Shown piece after piece: positions 1 through 5,481 of a stretch of 5,681 nucleotides of DNA. Numbering within the stretch: the first letter of the stretch is position 1; each line of letters opens with the position of its first letter. The stretch lies in contig VBCZ01000375.1 in the NCBI GenBank assembly GCA_005889025.1, positions 1-5,681 on the forward strand, written 5' to 3'. The stretch comes from Betaproteobacteria bacterium (GTDB taxonomy: Bacteria; Pseudomonadota; Gammaproteobacteria; Burkholderiales; Casimicrobiaceae). A program made the translations under genes and the position numbers. Under the pieces are notes generated by a model. That model saw only the letters and a program-made list of their open reading frames with translations, was not told the DNA's origin and ran no database searches.

Positions 1-1
1 T

Positions 2-260
2 CTTGGCGATTCAGCGGGCTGGCTGGAATACTTCGCTGACGGAAAGAATGCAGGCTTCTTTGCACCGGCGATCGAAAACACCAAGCTGCTGCTTGTGTCG
101 TCAGTTCAACTGCCATGAAATCTTCAGGCGAATTGCTCAGCAACGCGACGAAGATGCGGCGATACCAGAAATCACCAGCATGCCGTTCAAGTTGCTTTGG
201 ATCAATCCAACGAATGGATGATGATTCGCACCATGGGTCCGCGGCTGATTGCGGGAAAAC
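2..260 (+). pseudogene. Remnant of a PIN-domain (VapC-type) toxin gene, frameshifted and truncated
   Basis: Three collinear pieces in shifting frames read like the N-terminal half of a type II toxin–antitoxin VapC ribonuclease. Piece 1 (frame of base 2) gives LGDSAGWLEYFADG, then FFAPAIENTKLLLVSSVQL, and stops at 116–118. The D in 'GDSAGWLEYF' fits the first catalytic Asp of PIN domains. Piece 2 starts at about 114 in the next frame and gives HEIFRRIAQQRDEDAAI, matching the expected 'YEVFKRI..QRDEDAA' helix. One extra C near 113 explains the shift. Piece 3 (from about 182) returns to the first frame with QVALDQSN, resembling the following 'VV.LD' segment, and becomes unrecognisable near 275. 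The remaining third of a normal VapC, with the other acidic residues, is absent because coaBC begins there. The start codon and any vapB lie left of the window. The family assignment is from memory of VapC sequences. The gene is presumably inactive. Confidence 0.6.
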
Positions 261-1472
261 TTAATCTGACCCCGATTTCCCGGAGATCCGCTGCGCGATC
301 TCCGCGACCAGCCTCCGCGCCAGCTCGAGTTTCTCCATTCGCGGCAGCGGGTGCGTGCCCGCATCGTCGAGCATCGTGACCTGGTTCTCGTCCTTGCCGA
401 GCGCGTCATGGGCGCGATTGGCGATCAGCAGCGGGACCTTTTTCCGTCGCCGCTTGGCTTCGGCGTTCTCGTTGACGTCGTTGGTCTCCGCCGCAAATCC
501 GACGCAGAAGGGCGGATCACGCCGACCCGCAACAGTGGCGAGTATGTCGATGGTCGGCTTGAGCGACAGCGTCAGGGCGCGATCGCTCTTCTTGAGTTTG
601 CTCGCATTCGTTTCCGCCGGCGCGTAGTCGGCGACTGCGGCCACGGCGATAAAAACGTCGCATTCGGCGACGCTCGCATCGACGATCGCCGCCATGTCTG
701 CGGCGCTTATGACATCGATACGGCTAACGCCCGCAGGCGTTGCGAGCGCCGTGGGTCCGGCGACGAGAATCACTTCTGCGCCCGCCTCGGCGCACGCCTG
801 GGCCAGCGCGAAGCCCATTCTCCCGGAGCTGCGGTTGGTTAGCCCTCGCACCGGATCGATCGCCTCGAAAGTCGGCCCCGCGGTGAGCATCACCCGCTTT
901 CCGGCGAGGAGCTTGGGCTGCGCCGAGCCAAGCAGCGCGGCGAGGATTTCCTCGGGCTCGAGCATGCGTCCGTCGCCGACTTCACCGCAAGCCTGGTCGC
1001 CACGTCCCGGTCCGAGAATCGCGACGCCGTCCGCCAGCAACCGTGCAACGTTGCGCTGGGTCGCCACATGTGTCCACATCTGGCGGTTCATCGCCGGCGC
1101 GATCAGCAGCGGGCAATCGCGCGCAAGGCAAAGCGTCGACAGCAGGTCATCGGCGTGACCGTGCGCAAGCTTGGCGATGAAATCCGCCGAAGCGGGCGCA
1201 ACGACGATCGCGTCGGCATGCCGCGACAGATCGATGTGCCCCATCGCGTTGGCTGCACCGGAATCCCACAGATCGGTAAGCACGGGATGGCCGGATAGCG
1301 CCTGCATTGTCATCGGCGCGATGAACTGTATAGCAGCCGCAGTCATCACTACGTCGACCGCGATGCCTTCCTTGACCAGCAAGCGCGTCAAATCCGCCGC
1401 TTTGTAGGCGGCGATGCCGCCGGTCAAACCGAGAACGACCCGGCTCAAGCGGCGCGCAGCAGGTGTAGTCAT
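261..1472 (-). CDS. coaBC: Bifunctional phosphopantothenoylcysteine decarboxylase / phosphopantothenate–cysteine ligase
   Basis: This cytosolic enzyme makes 4'-phosphopantetheine for coenzyme A. CoaB joins cysteine to CTP-activated 4'-phosphopantothenate, and CoaC, an FMN flavoprotein, decarboxylates the product. The protein has 403 residues, the usual fused length. The CoaC half (about 1–180) shows the FMN-binding start GLTGGIAAYKAADL (15–28), the catalytic His in GHIDL (H79), PAMNRQMW (N129) and the substrate-lid Cys in QACGEVGDGRM (C162). The CoaB half (about 190–395) shows VMLTAGPTFEAIDPVR, TNRSSGRMG (N213), AAVADYAP and the SKLKK lysines (292–295). All key residues seem intact. ATG at 1472 is chosen because the GGIAAYK motif then sits at its normal distance from the start, although no clear Shine–Dalgarno precedes it. 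The methyltransferase stop lies 62 bases upstream on the same strand, so co-transcription is possible. dut, a frequent downstream partner in proteobacteria, is absent. Confidence 0.97.
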   Translation of the reverse strand: MTTPAARRLSRVVLGLTGGIAAYKAADLTRLLVKEGIAVDVVMTAAAIQFIAPMTMQALSGHPVLTDLWDSGAANAMGHIDLSRHADAIVVAPASADFIAKLAHGHADDLLSTLCLARDCPLLIAPAMNRQMWTHVATQRNVARLLADGVAILGPGRGDQACGEVGDGRMLEPEEILAALLGSAQPKLLAGKRVMLTAGPTFEAIDPVRGLTNRSSGRMGFALAQACAEAGAEVILVAGPTALATPAGVSRIDVISAADMAAIVDASVAECDVFIAVAAVADYAPAETNASKLKKSDRALTLSLKPTIDILATVAGRRDPPFCVGFAAETNDVNENAEAKRRRKKVPLLIANRAHDALGKDENQVTMLDDAGTHPLPRMEKLELARRLVAEIAQRISGKSGSD

Positions 1473-1534
1473 TCGTTTGGCTGAATGCAGAGACGGAGGC
1501 GGAGTTTAATACGCGCCGGCAAGAGGGTACAGCG

Positions 1535-2206
1535 CTAAACAGCAATTGCGCGAACGACCCATTGGAACGGAATGGCATTGCTTACCGCCTGCTGCGGGTC
1601 TGCTCCTATGGCTTCAGCGAGCGCTCTTACGCCCGCCAAGACGCGATCGCGATCAGGCTCGTGCTGCAAGACCCGCGGTCCCCCTTGAACGATCTTAAAA
1701 CCGGCGGAGGTGAACAACTCGATCAGGGTGGCCTTGGTAAACCACCTTATGTGAGTCCGGTCCATGAGACCGGCATCCTCATATCGGAAACTCCCGGCGT
1801 TCAATCTCGCCTGCACGCTCCAGTGTTGCGCATTGGGAATGCACGCGACCACCGACGCACCCGCCGAGAGCTTGGCGCGTATCCGGTGCAAGACCGCCCA
1901 AGGATCATATAACTGTTCGAGGGTGTCGCCGAACACCCAGCAGCTGGAAGGAAATAGCGTATCAAAGACGTCGTCTTCCATGGTTTCGATGTTTGCCGCG
2001 ATCGTTCGGGTGCACGACGAGGTCGCCATTTGGGCGTATTCGGGGTCGATATCGATGCCTATGTATTCGCAGCTCGGATTGATTGCCAAAAACGCTTTCC
2101 CCAGCGCGCCGCTGCTGCAGCCGACTTCGATCACCCTCGTTGCGTCGCGGGGAATCAGTGCGAGCACATCGCCGTTGGCGATGTCATGAGCACGCGTTTG
2201 TTTCAT
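1535..2206 (-). CDS. Class I SAM-dependent methyltransferase (Methyltransf_23-like), substrate unknown
   Basis: A 223-residue soluble protein with a Rossmann-type SAM-binding fold. Motif I is VIEVGCSSGALG (25–36), strand 2 ends in the acidic YIGIDID (48–54), and VFGDTLEQLYDPW (91–103) is the motif usually written D.LEHL.DPW. IPN (123–125) and a C-terminal block with GLMDRTHIRWFT (146–157) followed by an LIELFTSAGF helix are typical of methyltransferases found beside glycosyltransferases and surface-polysaccharide genes. No such gene is visible here, so the acceptor cannot be named. Deviations are Ser for Gly in motif I (GCSSG) and Gln for His in LEQL. A GTG start at 2281 would add 25 residues. 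I prefer ATG at 2206, because family members usually begin just before a helix like RAHDIANGDVLALIP, although SD support is poor there. Hand-counted stretches (1741–1800, 1981–2040, 2041–2100) are 50–57% GC against 67–73% in coaBC (901–960, 961–1020), suggesting acquisition. Confidence 0.8.
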   Translation of the reverse strand: MKQTRAHDIANGDVLALIPRDATRVIEVGCSSGALGKAFLAINPSCEYIGIDIDPEYAQMATSSCTRTIAANIETMEDDVFDTLFPSSCWVFGDTLEQLYDPWAVLHRIRAKLSAGASVVACIPNAQHWSVQARLNAGSFRYEDAGLMDRTHIRWFTKATLIELFTSAGFKIVQGGPRVLQHEPDRDRVLAGVRALAEAIGADPQQAVSNAIPFQWVVRAIAV

Positions 2207-2355
2207 TTGTGTGCGGTGCGTTGTCCACGCTTCACTTTGGACCGTTCGAGCAGGCGAGCCGTATCTGTCGAGGGCCAGCACAGCATCATGACCTCATCCG
2301 TAAGATCGATATGCGATCGAGTCGCAAAGTCTAGTATGTCTCTCGCACATATGAC

Positions 2356-2360
2356 AGGGG
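2356..2360 (+). promoter_or_regulatory. Ribosome binding site that decides the radC start
   Basis: AGGGG lies seven bases before ATG at 2368. It supports that ATG over the in-frame TTG at 2362, which would leave a spacing of only one base. Confidence 0.6.
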
Positions 2361-2367
2361 CTTGGAA

Positions 2368-3042
2368 ATGCGCATTGGCGATTGGCCGGAAGTTGAGCGA
2401 CCTCGTGAGCGGCTGTTGCGCCACGGTGCAGGCGTCCTTTCCGAGGCCGAGCTTCTCGCGATCTTTCTTCGCACCGGCAGCGGAGGCAGGAATGCCGTCG
2501 AGCTCGGACGCGATCTTCTCGCCCGCTTCGGATGCCTGCAGCAGCTTTTTGCCGCGACGCTGGACGAGGTTTCCGCCGTGCGCGGTGTGGGCGCCGCAAA
2601 GTATGTCCAACTTCAGGCCGTCGTCGAGATGGCGCGGCGCGCCTTGCGTGAGGAAATCGGCGAACGCGACGCGATGTCTTCGCCGCGTGCGGTGCGCGAC
2701 TTCCTGCAGCTATCCCTCGGCGGCCGTCCGCATGAGGTTTTTGCCGTAATCTTCCTGGACTCGCAGAACCGCATGCTGGGGCTGGAGGAGCTCTTTCGCG
2801 GCACGCTGACCCAGACCAGCGTCTATCCGCGCGAAGTCGTCAAGACCGCGCTGCGCTATAACGCGGCAGGGGTCATCTTCGCGCACAACCATCCCTCGGG
2901 TGTGGCCGAGCCAAGCCGCGCCGACGAGCTCCTGACGCAAACGCTCAAGCAGGCGCTCTTGCTAGTCGAGATCAAGACGCTCGACCATTTCATCGTCGCG
3001 GGCACCCGGACGGTTTCCTTCGCCGAGCGCGGGCTGCTGTAG
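2368..3042 (+). CDS. radC: RadC family JAMM/MPN-domain protein
   Basis: A 224-residue protein of normal RadC length. The N-terminus has the family signature DWPEVERPRERLLRHG (5–20) and LSEAELLAIFLRTG (24–37). A helix-hairpin-helix-like segment follows, with VRGVGAAKYVQLQAV (71–85). The C-terminal JAMM metalloprotease-like domain carries VYPREVVKTAL (152–162), the metal-binding HNHPSG (173–178) and SRAD (183–186), so the zinc ligands (two His and one Asp) are present. RadC was once linked to DNA repair, but its cellular role is unsettled: E. coli radC-102 turned out to be a recG allele. The fold suggests a metal-dependent hydrolase acting around DNA. The gene is divergent from the methyltransferase gene across about 160 bases, in which I could not find a strong sigma70 promoter. 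It is followed by the REP cluster rather than a T-rich terminator. Confidence 0.95.
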   Translation: MRIGDWPEVERPRERLLRHGAGVLSEAELLAIFLRTGSGGRNAVELGRDLLARFGCLQQLFAATLDEVSAVRGVGAAKYVQLQAVVEMARRALREEIGERDAMSSPRAVRDFLQLSLGGRPHEVFAVIFLDSQNRMLGLEELFRGTLTQTSVYPREVVKTALRYNAAGVIFAHNHPSGVAEPSRADELLTQTLKQALLLVEIKTLDHFIVAGTRTVSFAERGLL

Positions 3043-3075
3043 TGTGGCGTTCCGTTGATAACGGCATTACTTTTA

Positions 3076-3110
3076 GCCGTTCGTGGTGAGCTTGTCGAAC
3101 CATGAACGGC
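3076..3110. repeat. REP-type palindromic unit 1
   Basis: The arms GCCGTTCGTGGT (3076–3087) and ACCATGAACGGC (3099–3110) form a 12-base-pair stem with one G–T mismatch, around the core GAGCTTGTCGAA (3089–3100). This core is typical of intergenic palindromes in many beta- and gammaproteobacteria. The unit also overlaps a weaker pairing of AACGGC (3060–3065) with GCCGTT just after the radC stop, so alternative folds are possible in a radC transcript. Confidence 0.8.
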
Positions 3111-3119
3111 TCCACAGAC

Positions 3120-3142
3120 CGGCCTTCGACAGGCTCAGGCCG
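3120..3142. repeat. REP-type palindromic unit 2, inverted relative to unit 1
   Basis: The stem arms are CGGCCT (3120–3125) and AGGCCG (3137–3142). The core TTCGACAGGCTC (3125–3136) is, as its reverse complement GAGCCTGTCGAA, one base different from the unit 1 core. Units 1 and 2 are therefore a head-to-head pair about 10 bases apart, the arrangement seen in REPIN/BIME doublets. Confidence 0.8.
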
Positions 3143-3211
3143 AATGGACTTTATCAAATTACTAGCGCAACACCACATTAACAGGCCCGGCCCGCTCACG
3201 TCCTTGGTCCT

Positions 3212-3246
3212 GGCCGGAGTTTATCCTGAGCGAAGTCGAAGGGCCC
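3212..3246. repeat. REP-type palindromic unit 3
   Basis: The core TCCTGAGCGAAGTCGAAGG (3224–3242) is flanked by short complementary GGCC ends. It is a more diverged member of the same family, with GAGCGAAGTCGAA in place of GAGCTTGTCGAA, in the same orientation as unit 1. Confidence 0.7.
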
Positions 3247-3367
3247 GCGCGACAACAGTTTGCTTCGACGTGTGTACGCTGTGTTATCCATTCGGTCTGG
3301 CTCGACCGTTTTTGCGTTGTTAGCGATGAGCCCGATCGAACAAGTCAGCCGGCGATCGTGATCGGCC

Positions 3368-3396
3368 TTGAGCGAAGCACGATTTAGAGCTATTAT
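3368..3396 (+). promoter_or_regulatory. Sigma70-type promoter for rpmB–rpmG
   Basis: TTGAGC (3368–3373) and TATTAT (3391–3396) are separated by exactly 17 bases, with 4/6 and 5/6 matches to consensus. Transcription would start near 3403, giving a leader of about 30 bases. The site lies downstream of all three REP units, so the operon promoter is separate from radC. This is a motif reading and has no expression data behind it. Confidence 0.65.
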
Positions 3397-3432
3397 TCAA
3401 CGCTTTTCAAAGCCACCGATCTGGAGCGAGCC

Positions 3433-3669
3433 ATGGCTCGAGTCTGTCAAGTCACGGGGAAAGCCCCGATGGTGGGAAATAACGTTTCCCACGCCAACAA
3501 CAGGACCAAACGCCGGTTCATGCCGAACCTGCAGCGGCGCCGCTTTTGGGTCGAAAGCGAAAACCGCTGGATCAGCCTGCGCTTGACCAACGCGGCTTTG
3601 CGGACCATCGACAAGAATGGCATCGACGAGGTATTGGCGGAGATGCGCTCGCGTGGCGAGCACGTCTGA
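3433..3669 (+). CDS. rpmB: 50S ribosomal protein L28
   Basis: A 78-residue basic protein, full length for bacterial L28 (bL28), a structural component of the large ribosomal subunit. It opens with the standard ARVCQVTGKAPMVGNNVSHA, followed by NNRTKRRFMPNLQRRRFWVE, then ISLRLTNAALRTIDKNGIDE. A Shine–Dalgarno GGAG at 3423–3426 sits six bases before the ATG. It is the first gene of a two-gene operon with rpmG, 26 bases apart, as is usual in proteobacteria. Confidence 0.98.
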   Translation: MARVCQVTGKAPMVGNNVSHANNRTKRRFMPNLQRRRFWVESENRWISLRLTNAALRTIDKNGIDEVLAEMRSRGEHV

Positions 3670-3695
3670 CAACGCGCGATTAATGGGAGTCGGAC

Positions 3696-3851
3696 ATGCG
3701 TGAAAAGATCAAGCTGGAATCGTCGGCGGGCACGGGGCACTTCTACACGACCACCAAGAACAAGAAGCTCATGCCGGAAAAGATGGAGATCAAGAAGTTC
3801 GATCCCGTCGCTCGCAAGCACGTCGCGTACAAGGAAACCAAGCTCAAGTGA
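3696..3851 (+). CDS. rpmG: 50S ribosomal protein L33
   Basis: A 51-residue, lysine-rich protein of normal bL33 length, a component of the large ribosomal subunit near the E site. It begins MREKIKLESSAGTGHFYTTT and ends ARKHVAYKETKLK. It contains no cysteine, so it is the zinc-independent (C-minus) form rather than the four-cysteine paralog. The Shine–Dalgarno GGGAG (3685–3689) lies six bases before the ATG. It is transcribed with rpmB. Confidence 0.97.
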   Translation: MREKIKLESSAGTGHFYTTTKNKKLMPEKMEIKKFDPVARKHVAYKETKLK

Positions 3852-3860
3852 CGTCGGACC

Positions 3861-3881
3861 AAGCCGCGCCTCGCGCGGCTT
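3861..3881 (+). terminator. Hairpin directly after rpmG, possible weak terminator or mRNA 3' stabiliser
   Basis: Perfect 9-base arms AAGCCGCGC (3861–3869) and GCGCGGCTT (3873–3881) enclose the loop CTC, nine bases past the rpmG stop. No T run follows, so it is not a canonical intrinsic terminator. It may protect the mRNA end or slow RNA polymerase. Confidence 0.5.
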
Positions 3882-3891
3882 AGGGCCCGAC

Positions 3892-3917
3892 GTCATCCCC
3901 GCGAACGCGGGGATCCA
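3892..3917. repeat. Palindromic GTCATCCCCGCG-type repeat, unit 1
   Basis: The near-perfect palindrome ATCCCCGCG (3895–3903), AA, CGCGGGGAT (3906–3914) begins with GTCAT and ends in CCA. This is the widespread intergenic element usually seen as GTCATTCCCGCG…GGAATCCA. Read as protein it gives the familiar spurious string VIPANAGIQ. Confidence 0.75.
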
Positions 3918-3937
3918 AGTGCCTTTCGCAACGAAAA

Positions 3938-3990
3938 TGGATTCCCGCTGGAGCCTGCCCCCGAATGCTTGAATCGGGGCAGGAATGACG
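3938..3990. repeat. Palindromic repeat of the same family, unit 2, inverted
   Basis: It begins TGGATTCCCGCT and ends GGAATGACG, which is the same element on the opposite strand, with an internal hairpin CCTGCCCC (3954–3961) / GGGGCAGG (3976–3983). With unit 1 it forms an inverted pair separated by about 20 bases. Confidence 0.7.
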
Positions 3991-4005
3991 ACACCCTCCA
4001 AGTTT

Positions 4006-4031
4006 GTCATCCCCACGGACGCCGGGATCCA
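4006..4031. repeat. Palindromic repeat of the same family, unit 3
   Basis: GTCATCCCC (4006–4014) and GGGATCCA (4024–4031) repeat the ends of unit 1 in the same orientation, with a decayed centre. Only ATCCC/GGGAT still pairs. Confidence 0.65.
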
Positions 4032-4034
4032 AAC

Positions 4035-4061
4035 AAAAGCCCGCCATCCGGCGGGCTTTTT
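4035..4061. terminator. Bidirectional intrinsic terminator between rpmG and the desaturase gene
   Basis: The stem GCCCGCC (4039–4045) / GGCGGGC (4050–4056), with loop ATCC, is followed on the + strand by TTTTT (4057–4061). On the - strand it is followed by the complement of AAAA (4035–4038). It therefore fits as the shared end of the rpmBG transcript and the convergent desaturase transcript, whose stop codon is about 40 bases away. Confidence 0.9.
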
Positions 4062-4063
4062 GA

Positions 4064-4100
4064 TCGAAGCCGACTTCTCGTAGTCGAAGCCGAGTTCTCG
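4064..4100. repeat. Tandem direct repeat, 20-base period
   Basis: TCGAAGCCGACTTCTCG (4064–4080) recurs at 4084–4100 with one change (C to G), joined by TAG. It lies between the terminator and the desaturase stop codon at 4103–4105, and looks like a small local duplication. Confidence 0.7.
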
Positions 4101-4102
4101 CT

Positions 4103-5311
4103 TTACGCGTAACTGCGCAGGCTCCGCGAAAAATTCTGCAAGGCCACGATGTTGCTCGCTTCGGCGCGGTGGCACCAGTCCTGGAGACGAAGGAGCAGCT
4201 GCTCGCGCGAATCGTTGGAGCGGTCCCAGAGCGCGGCGAGCTCTTGCCTCATCGCGTAGATCGTCTTCAACGCGCTGCTGCGCTCGAGCGTGGACGCAAG
4301 CCGCTCCTGGTCGGACGCCGGAAGCGCGTGGGCGTCCGACTGGAACCATTGGCGCAGTCGACCGAAGCTCGGCATGTCGGGCGTCAGCTCGCCGCGGCGC
4401 GCGCGGTCGCGAAGACTCGCAACCTCGGCCGCGTACGCCTGCTTGACCGATCGCGCGTAGCTCGTCAGCACCGCGTAGCGATGGGTGATGACCGCGTGCA
4501 GCGTTTCCAGATCGGCATGGAGCTTCGCGCGGTTGAATCTCAGCCGCGGCGCAACCTTGCGCACGGTCGCAAGCCCAAACAATTCCAGGAGACGAATATA
4601 GGTCCAGCCCAGATCGAATTCGTACCAACGCGACGACAGCTTGGCCGACGTGCCGTAGGCATGGTGGTTGTTGTGCAGCTCTTCGCCGCCGATCAGAATG
4701 CCCCAGGGCACGATGTTGCGGCTTGCGTCTTCGCAGGAGAAATTGCGATAGCCCCAGTAATGACCGATGCCGTTGATGATGCCCGCGGCCGTGACGGGAA
4801 TCCACGCCATCTGCACCGCCCAGATCGTCAACCCCAAGGGTCCGAACAGGACGACGTTGAGGATGAGCATCAGGCCGCATCCGTGCCAGGAAAAGCGCGT
4901 ATAGACGTTGCGCTCGATCCAGTCATTCGGCGTACCGCGGCCGTATTTTTCTAGAGTCTCGAGATTCTTCGACTCGTCGCGATAGAGCTCGGCGCCTTCC
5001 CAGAAAACCTTGTTGATACCGCGAGTCTGCGGGCTGTGCGGATCGTCGGCGGTCTCGACCTTGGCGTGGTGCTTGCGATGGATAGCGACCCACTCCTTGG
5101 TCACCATGCCGGTGGTGAGCCAAAGCCAAAAACGGAAGAAATGGCTGGCGATAGGATGGAGATCGAGGCCGCGATGCGCCTGGCTCCGGTGAAGATAGAT
5201 CGTAACGGACGCGATCGTGACGTGAGTCAAGAACAGCGTTACGACGACGTAGCCCCACCACGGCAATGGCATCAAACCGGTCGCAAACAACGAAAACATG
5301 TCAAAACTCAT
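4103..5311 (-). CDS. Membrane fatty acid desaturase (DesA/delta-9 acyl desaturase type)
   Basis: A di-iron integral membrane enzyme that introduces a cis double bond into acyl chains, adjusting membrane fluidity; the position (delta-9) is inferred from family resemblance. All three histidine boxes are present: HRSQAH (41–46), HRKHH (78–82) and HNNHH (213–217), with the additional GHYWGYRNF (183–191). Hydrophobic stretches lie near residues 16–40, 52–71 and 147–182. Conserved blocks include WLTTGMVTKEWVAIHRKHH and NIVPWGILIGGEEL. The desaturase core ends near residue 258. About 144 further residues form a charged, probably helical, soluble tail ending SRSLRSYA, with no family I can name. I chose ATG at 5311 (402 residues) because GAGG lies nine bases upstream. 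An in-frame ATG at 5332 (409 residues) lacks an SD and would sit only a few bases from the likely transcription start. The gene is convergent with rpmBG across a shared terminator. Confidence 0.93.
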   Translation of the reverse strand: MSFDMFSLFATGLMPLPWWGYVVVTLFLTHVTIASVTIYLHRSQAHRGLDLHPIASHFFRFWLWLTTGMVTKEWVAIHRKHHAKVETADDPHSPQTRGINKVFWEGAELYRDESKNLETLEKYGRGTPNDWIERNVYTRFSWHGCGLMLILNVVLFGPLGLTIWAVQMAWIPVTAAGIINGIGHYWGYRNFSCEDASRNIVPWGILIGGEELHNNHHAYGTSAKLSSRWYEFDLGWTYIRLLELFGLATVRKVAPRLRFNRAKLHADLETLHAVITHRYAVLTSYARSVKQAYAAEVASLRDRARRGELTPDMPSFGRLRQWFQSDAHALPASDQERLASTLERSSALKTIYAMRQELAALWDRSNDSREQLLLRLQDWCHRAEASNIVALQNFSRSLRSYA

Positions 5312-5320
5312 CGAATCAGG

Positions 5321-5324
5321 CCTC
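5321..5324 (-). promoter_or_regulatory. Ribosome binding site favouring the desaturase start at 5311
   Basis: On the - strand GAGG lies nine bases before ATG 5311. The alternative ATG at 5332 has only AT-rich sequence without a purine block upstream. Confidence 0.45.
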
Positions 5325-5346
5325 GCGTCCATCGAAATGAAGCATG

Positions 5347-5375
5347 ATTTTACACTATTTCAGCACCGCTTGCCA
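5347..5375 (-). promoter_or_regulatory. Candidate promoter of the desaturase gene
   Basis: On the - strand TAAAAT (5352–5347) is a good -10 box. At 17 bases spacing there is only a poor -35, TGGCAA (5375–5370, 3/6). If correct, transcription starts near 5340, leaving a leader of about 29 bases before ATG 5311 but only about 8 before ATG 5332. The weak -35 could mean activator dependence. Confidence 0.35.
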
Positions 5376-5413
5376 TGGCTTGTTCCGGCAGCATCCCCTT
5401 GTTTACTCGGGTC

Positions 5414-5481
5414 GTCTGTACGGTAAGACACACATGGGCGGCGGTCCCCTCGGGCGGGCTTATGTGCGCTACCGTACTGAC
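5414..5481. repeat. Imperfect inverted repeat upstream of the desaturase promoter
   Basis: GTACGGTA (5418–5425) pairs with TACCGTAC (5470–5477). Inside it CACAT (5431–5435) pairs with ATGTG (5462–5466) across a small asymmetric internal loop. Outside it GTC (5414–5416) pairs with GAC (5479–5481) past a T–T mismatch. The apex is 26 GC-rich bases. A further CCGTACC lies at 5512–5518. It could be a cruciform, a structured transcript or paired protein-binding half-sites. No known family was recognised. Confidence 0.5.

Noticed and set aside
351..842. Long + strand frames antisense to coaBC
   Set aside because: These are shadow frames in GC-rich coding DNA. coaBC is unmistakable on the other strand.
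2203..2610. A 135-codon - strand frame over the radC start and the methyltransferase upstream region
   Set aside because: It is antisense to well-conserved radC codons and shows no recognisable motif.
2990..3199. A short - strand frame after radC (69 codons)
   Set aside because: Its peptide (RPEPVEGR, MVRQAHHER) is the well-known spurious translation of REP palindromes.
3892..4031. CRISPR array
   Set aside because: The three units differ in orientation and length, are each palindromic, and have no regular spacers or cas genes nearby.
3447..4880. A 477-codon open frame on the - strand across rpmB, rpmG, the repeats and much of the desaturase gene
   Set aside because: It is antisense to two ribosomal protein genes, runs through the terminator and contains the repeat-derived string WIPAFAGMT. 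It overlaps the real desaturase gene in another frame. It is open only because of high GC.
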